Assembly (NCBI RefSeq): GCF_001303895.1
Contig: NZ_LJSD01000056.1
Location: 1 to 64,000, forward strand
Direction: 5' to 3'
DNA length: 64,000 nucleotides
DNA from: Mesorhizobium sp. 1M-11
GTDB taxonomy: Bacteria > Pseudomonadota > Alphaproteobacteria > Rhizobiales > Rhizobiaceae
Part shown: positions 62,895-64,000 of the stretch, piece by piece
Position numbering within the stretch: the stretch's first letter is position 1
Layout: each line of letters begins with the position of its first letter
Notes under the pieces: generated by a model
Database searches by the model: none
What the model saw: only the letters and a program-made list of their open reading frames with translations
Told to the model about the DNA's origin: nothing
Translations under genes and position numbers: made by a program

Positions 62895-64000
62895 TCAGTC
62901 TTTCAGCGCGCCACCCACAATTACACCGGTACCGAAGATCAGAGCTTTGGATAGGAAATCACTGTTGTCTCTTGGAGGCGGTGCGTCGCGGACCTCGATA
63001 TCGCTGTTGCGTCTCCTTTGGGCAACTTGCTGCTTCTTGCGCGGCTTTTGCTGTGCAACTGGTTTGAGTGTGCGAGTCTTCTGCACGACCTGCCTCTTGG
63101 GTGGTGCCGCACGGGCCTGATCGGCTGTGTTCCTGGCGCGTATCCTATCCAATATCGGGTCGGTCTGGATTGCCAGGAATGTCAGTTGCTCGCGCGTCAG
63201 ATAGGTGGTCCGCGGCAGACCGTTCTTTCCCTGCCAGACGCCGATTGCCTGGCGAGTCTTCGGGCCGAAGTTACCGTCGGCGAGGCCGAGCTCGTTGCCC
63301 AACGCTTCCATGCGCAATTGCAGATCAATGCGGCCGTTGCGGTCCAGCCCGATCGCGCTCTCAGTCTCCTCAGTGCCGAGTGTCTGCTTCATCTCGTCGG
63401 TGATACCGATGGTGGTGCGCACGGCTGAACCCGGATTGCTGTTTGCTCCGTTGGCGTCCAGCGAAGCCATCTGCTTGTCGCCGGCCTTCGGGTCCTTCAA
63501 TTGATCGATGTTGAGCTTCGCGACCGTCGCGAAGCGGCCATTCGGAAACTGTTCGAGATAAGCTTCGTAGAACGGGACGGCATTCTTCTTCGATGCCTCA
63601 TCCCAAAGGCGCTGCTCGATTTCCCAGGATAGCGGCGCGCCGACGGCTGGAGTGGCGGCCGTCGTCTTGGCTGGGGCTATCACGGGCTCGGTTGTTTGTG
63701 CGGCCGCCTGCGCGATAGGCTTGCCCAGGAATACCTCGCGTCCCAGCGAAGCATTGTGCCACGGCCGCTGCCGGCCTTGTGTCGTTTCCGTAACTTCACC
63801 GCGGACGCGTGTCAGTGCGCTCTGAATTTCGACGCCGGGTTGGGTCAGGTGTTTGGCGAGCGCCAGCGAATAGGGACTGTCGACACCGTTGCCATCGAAA
63901 GCGATGGCACCGGGATCCGTGGCATAAGCGATCAGCACGCCGCCGGTGCCGACACCGTCGGCCTTTGCATCGACCGGAGCAAGGCCAGCGCCCAGCGAGC
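62895..64000 (-). CDS. Caspase-like protein with peptidoglycan-binding domain (5' end outside window)
   Basis: About 368 codons are in the window; the start is beyond 64,000. The visible part begins in the C-terminal half of a caspase domain (GVLIAYATDPGAIAFDGNG, PYSLALAKHL, EVTETTQGRQRPWH). It continues with a helical TPR-like segment (AVPFYEAYLEQFPNGRFATVA) and then a peptidoglycan-binding domain (ALGNELGLADGNFGPKTRQAIG). A basic Ala/Lys-rich tail follows and a short hydrophobic C terminus (LIFGTGVIVGGALKD). The catalytic dyad should lie off the window. It is convergent with the OmpA gene and is the second caspase-fold protein in this cluster. Confidence 0.85.
   Translation of the reverse strand, partial: SLGAGLAPVDAKADGVGTGGVLIAYATDPGAIAFDGNGVDSPYSLALAKHLTQPGVEIQSALTRVRGEVTETTQGRQRPWHNASLGREVFLGKPIAQAAAQTTEPVIAPAKTTAATPAVGAPLSWEIEQRLWDEASKKNAVPFYEAYLEQFPNGRFATVAKLNIDQLKDPKAGDKQMASLDANGANSNPGSAVRTTIGITDEMKQTLGTEETESAIGLDRNGRIDLQLRMEALGNELGLADGNFGPKTRQAIGVWQGKNGLPRTTYLTREQLTFLAIQTDPILDRIRARNTADQARAAPPKRQVVQKTRTLKPVAQQKPRKKQQVAQRRRNSDIEVRDAPPPRDNSDFLSKALIFGTGVIVGGALKD

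Overview
The window reads as a GC-rich chromosomal or plasmid segment of a soil or plant-associated alphaproteobacterium of the Rhizobiales, most like Mesorhizobium or a close relative. This is inferred from the dense set of ABC importers with cognate sugar or organosulfur catabolic genes, an oxidative 6-deoxysugar pathway, an ECF41 sigma factor, and a GCGTTTCCG...CGGAAACGC intergenic repeat of a kind common in rhizobial genomes. No rRNA, tRNA or CRISPR array was seen.

Region 1 (1-13,612) is an L-fucose-type (6-deoxysugar or sugar-acid) catabolic locus. A long minus-strand operon runs from a sugar-binding protein (8,880) through two permeases, an ABC ATPase, an enolase-superfamily sugar-acid dehydratase, a RhaM-like mutarotase, a Gfo/Idh/MocA dehydrogenase, a MaoC-like protein and an SDR very like 2-keto-3-deoxy-L-fuconate dehydrogenase, to an FAH-family 2,4-diketo-acid hydrolase that leaves the window. 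An IclR regulator and an amidohydrolase-type lactonase are divergent. A second minus-strand operon (13,612-10,771) holds a MaoC paralogue, a family III CoA-transferase and a solute-binding-like protein with no signal peptide.

Region 2 (13,941-29,382) is mixed. It has two DJ-1/PfpI-fold proteins (an AraC regulator and a membrane-anchored one), a serine hydrolase and a second AraC regulator. Next comes a 2,190-residue protein with LysM, helical, PD-(D/E)XK-like, octapeptide-repeat, SH3 and LysM segments. A secreted Cys-containing protein faces it. An AhpD-like protein/ECF41 sigma pair and a VOC protein follow, each behind an almost identical ECF41-type promoter, and then an AbrB-duplication membrane protein.

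Region 3 (30,073-47,057) looks like organosulfur scavenging. It carries an SsuD-type monooxygenase, a GNAT protein, two complete peptide-type ABC importers each with a fused double ATPase, an SfnB/DszC-like flavoprotein, a short luciferase-like protein and an NtaA/DszA-like monooxygenase.

Region 4 (47,206-57,905) is a galactoside/amino-sugar locus: AraC regulator, GH4 glycosidase, DeoR regulator, BadF-type sugar kinase, sugar ABC importer, SIS-domain isomerase, KbaZ-type tagatose protein and an ABC ATPase.

Region 5 (57,906-64,000) begins with a gene-poor stretch containing a likely recombinase relic. Then comes an envelope cluster with two OmpA-like plus caspase-like pairs: a YceI-OmpA fusion followed by a caspase-fold protein ending in a CxxCH motif, and an OmpA protein convergent with a caspase/peptidoglycan-binding protein cut by the window end. 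The giant protein of region 2 and this caspase/OmpA cluster are the most promising places to look for undescribed biology.
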